This document shows positions 46,351-48,277 of a stretch of 48,277 bases of DNA, one piece after another. The stretch lies in NCBI GenBank assembly GCA_016290765.1, contig JAEEVE010000002.1:1-48277 (forward strand), read 5' to 3'. Within the stretch, counting starts at the first letter, position 1; the number at the start of each line of letters is the position of its first letter. The position numbers were made by a program, and so were the translations under genes. The stretch comes from Muribaculaceae bacterium (GTDB lineage: Bacteria; Bacteroidota; Bacteroidia; Bacteroidales; Muribaculaceae). Below the pieces are notes generated by a model. The model saw nothing but the letters and a program-made list of their open reading frames with translations. It did not search any database and was not told the origin of the DNA.

Positions 46351-47751
46351 ATGAACAAGTTGTTCAAGTATCTGATGGTCGTGTCGGTTGTGGCTATCTC
46401 GTCACAAGCCTGGGCCGGCAACGTGAATGTGGCCGATGCACGTCGTGCCGCTACAAACTTCATTCAGCAACAAGCCCGCAAAGGCACTTTCAAGGCCGCT
46501 AGTGGTGTAAACACTGCTGACCTGACCCTCGCGCATGCCGAGGCATCAAAAGTTGTTGCACAAGCTAATGACTACTATGCCTTTAACGTGAAAGGTGGTG
46601 GATGGATCATCATCGCTGGCGAAGACCGTGCAACACCCGTGTTGGGTTACAGCGACCGTGGCAATCTCGATTTTAACCGTCTTCCATGCACCTTCGAGGC
46701 ATTGCTCGGCAGCTACAAGCGTGAGATTGAATATCTGCAAGCTTATGAGGGCGATGACTTGGTGCCAGCACCGAAGTCTATATCACTCAACGACAAAGTT
46801 ACGACTGTGGGACCGCTAGTAACCTCCACCTGGGGGCAAGAGATGCCTTATTACCTGCGGTGCCCGCTCGATAATGGGGAGTATTGTGTCGTGGGGTGCG
46901 TGGCAACAGCCATGGCACAAGTGATGAAGTATTGGCAATATCCCGAGTCATGCGGGGCTTTGTCATCATATTATTGCTACGACTTAGGCTCAACGGTGAC
47001 CGGCTTACGAGCCACCACATTCGACTATAGCCTGATGCTCGACAGCTATTGCCATTGGGACTGGGACAACAGCGAGTTGGTGCAAGACGAGTATACTAAC
47101 GCACAAGCCATGGAAGCAGCCAAGCTTTCGCGCTACTGTGGTCAGGCTGTGCAAATGGGTTATAGCCCTGAAGGCAGCGGTGCTTATACTTCTGACCAGC
47201 GTGATGCAATGGTGAACGATTTCGGATTCCGTTCTTCTGCACAGTATATACAAAAATCAGGTTGGGGGAGCAGTAACTATACTACTGCCCAGTGGGAAGC
47301 TAAAATGAAGACCGAACTGGATGCAGGACGACCCATCCTCTATGCCGCTAATGACCCATCTGCTGGAGGCCATGCTTTCATCTGCGATGGATATAATGGC
47401 GAAGGCAAGTTCCACTTCAACTTTGGATGGTATGGCACTTGTGATGGATGGTATGTATCTACAGCACTCAACATGACCCATCGCGATGGGGATGAACTCC
47501 ACTTCAACTCGGGTCATGAGATGGTCATTGGCGTACAGCCCCCCGAAGGCTGGGAACCACCCGTACATCTGCAGCCTGGCGACATCGATGGCGATGGCCA
47601 GGTAAGTGTGACCGATGTCAACATCATCATCAACATTATGCTGGGCAAGGACAGTGCCGATAACTATCCCGGAAATGCCAATGTCGATGGACAAGGTGGA
47701 ATTGACGTGAGCGACGTCAACATGGTGGTAAACATCATTCTCGGCAAATAG
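46351..47751 (+). CDS. C10 family cysteine peptidase with C-terminal dockerin-like domain
   Basis: Signal peptide MNKLFKYLMVVSVVAISSQAWA; YCVVGCVATAMAQVMKYWQYP (Cys codon 46897-46899), SAGGHAFICDGY (His codon 47371-47373); C-terminus GDIDGDGQVSVTDVNIIINIMLG...GNANVDGQGGIDVSDVNMVVNIILGK (47578-47748). Start corrected from 46243. Confidence 0.9.
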   Translation: MNKLFKYLMVVSVVAISSQAWAGNVNVADARRAATNFIQQQARKGTFKAASGVNTADLTLAHAEASKVVAQANDYYAFNVKGGGWIIIAGEDRATPVLGYSDRGNLDFNRLPCTFEALLGSYKREIEYLQAYEGDDLVPAPKSISLNDKVTTVGPLVTSTWGQEMPYYLRCPLDNGEYCVVGCVATAMAQVMKYWQYPESCGALSSYYCYDLGSTVTGLRATTFDYSLMLDSYCHWDWDNSELVQDEYTNAQAMEAAKLSRYCGQAVQMGYSPEGSGAYTSDQRDAMVNDFGFRSSAQYIQKSGWGSSNYTTAQWEAKMKTELDAGRPILYAANDPSAGGHAFICDGYNGEGKFHFNFGWYGTCDGWYVSTALNMTHRDGDELHFNSGHEMVIGVQPPEGWEPPVHLQPGDIDGDGQVSVTDVNIIINIMLGKDSADNYPGNANVDGQGGIDVSDVNMVVNIILGK

Positions 47752-47779
47752 ACCATTCTTTATTCTCAATTATACAGAG

Positions 47780-48073
47780 ATGAAAGCAATCTTTATAGCA
47801 TTTGATCAGGCATATTACGAGCAGCTGGTCGAAACTCTGCCACAGCTTGGCTGCCGTGGCTTCACGGCATGGCAGGAAGTGAAGGGACGTGGCACCAACA
47901 ATGGAGACCCGCATTATGGCACCCACGCATGGCCCTCGTTGGCAGCGTCGATGATGGTCATGGCCGAGGATGACCACGTGGATCGTGTGCTCGACTACTT
48001 GCACCAGCTTGATGTCGAGACACCCAAACTGGGCATGCGAGCGTGGGTTCTACCTGTCGAACGCTCCATCTGA
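47780..48073 (+). CDS. PG0541-like transporter-associated small protein (PII-like fold)
   Basis: 98-aa-scale protein MKAIFIAFDQAYYEQLVETLPQLGCRGFTAWQEVKGRGTNNGDPHYGTHAWPSLAASMMVMAEDDHVDRVLDYL; PII-like beta-alpha-beta layout; adjacent to an RND operon as in P. gingivalis PG0538-PG0541. Confidence 0.75.
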   Translation: MKAIFIAFDQAYYEQLVETLPQLGCRGFTAWQEVKGRGTNNGDPHYGTHAWPSLAASMMVMAEDDHVDRVLDYLHQLDVETPKLGMRAWVLPVERSI

Positions 48074-48080
48074 CCACACG

Positions 48081-48277
48081 ATGCAATGTCTCATCGACAC
48101 ATTGCTCTCTAGCGGTTGCTCACTGGTGGTCGAGCGCCAGGGTGACGTGCGCACATACGACAAGAAGGGGGTGCGCGACCTCGTTTGGCTTCTCGACCAC
48201 GAGCCTGAGCGCCTGTGTGGAGCACGTGTGGCCGACAAGGTGGTGGGCAAGGCATCGGCGGGCTTGCTGGTGCAAGG
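48081..48277 (+). CDS. Partial DUF1893 domain-containing protein
   Basis: MQCLIDTLLSSGCSLVVERQGDVRTYDKKGVRDLVWLLDHEPERLCGARVADKVVGKASAGLLVQ, open to the window end. Confidence 0.8.
   Translation, partial: MQCLIDTLLSSGCSLVVERQGDVRTYDKKGVRDLVWLLDHEPERLCGARVADKVVGKASAGLLVQ

Noticed and set aside
36826-47400. Possible CRISPR or tandem-repeat arrays in the protease region
   Set aside because: Repetition is protein-module duplication (Ig/FnIII) without spaced identical direct repeats; no cas genes.

Overview
The window is a gene-dense chromosomal segment from a Bacteroidota genome, probably order Bacteroidales (Muribaculaceae/Prevotella-like). The evidence for this is TAnnTTTG promoters, RprXY-, PG0541- and FBPase-III-type genes, and C10 peptidases. 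From left to right it holds: (1) the edge of a surface-polysaccharide region with a TagD-like cytidylyltransferase and a CDP-glycerol glycerophosphotransferase; (2) plsC, tRNA-Gln(CTG) and rpsP; (3) galE, wecB, an acyltransferase and a Wzx-like flippase; (4) RprY/RprX-like two-component genes; (5) comEC, aroE, an MlaD/MCE protein, dnaA and an MTA/SAH nucleosidase; (6) a helical lipoprotein, a YugP-like protease, an AGCS symporter and class III FBPase; (7) an RDD / SpoIIM / DUF4129 / DUF4350 / MoxR / DUF58 cluster; (8) a PurF-like protein and UvrA; (9) two C10 (streptopain/interpain-like) cysteine proteases flanking a TetR-TolC-HlyD-RND efflux operon, followed by a PG0541-like PII-family gene and a partial DUF1893 gene. 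The most unusual non-coding structure is a 298-bp nested-palindrome (foldback/MITE-like) element at 35715-36012. It has 23-bp near-perfect terminal inverted repeats, an apparent TATT target duplication and four GAA/TTC-triloop hairpins. It is inserted in a conserved promoter-upstream block that also occurs, uninterrupted, upstream of fbp and (more diverged) aroE. No CRISPR array, rRNA or intact transposase was seen. All calls come from reading the sequence and supplied ORFs; no database search was run.
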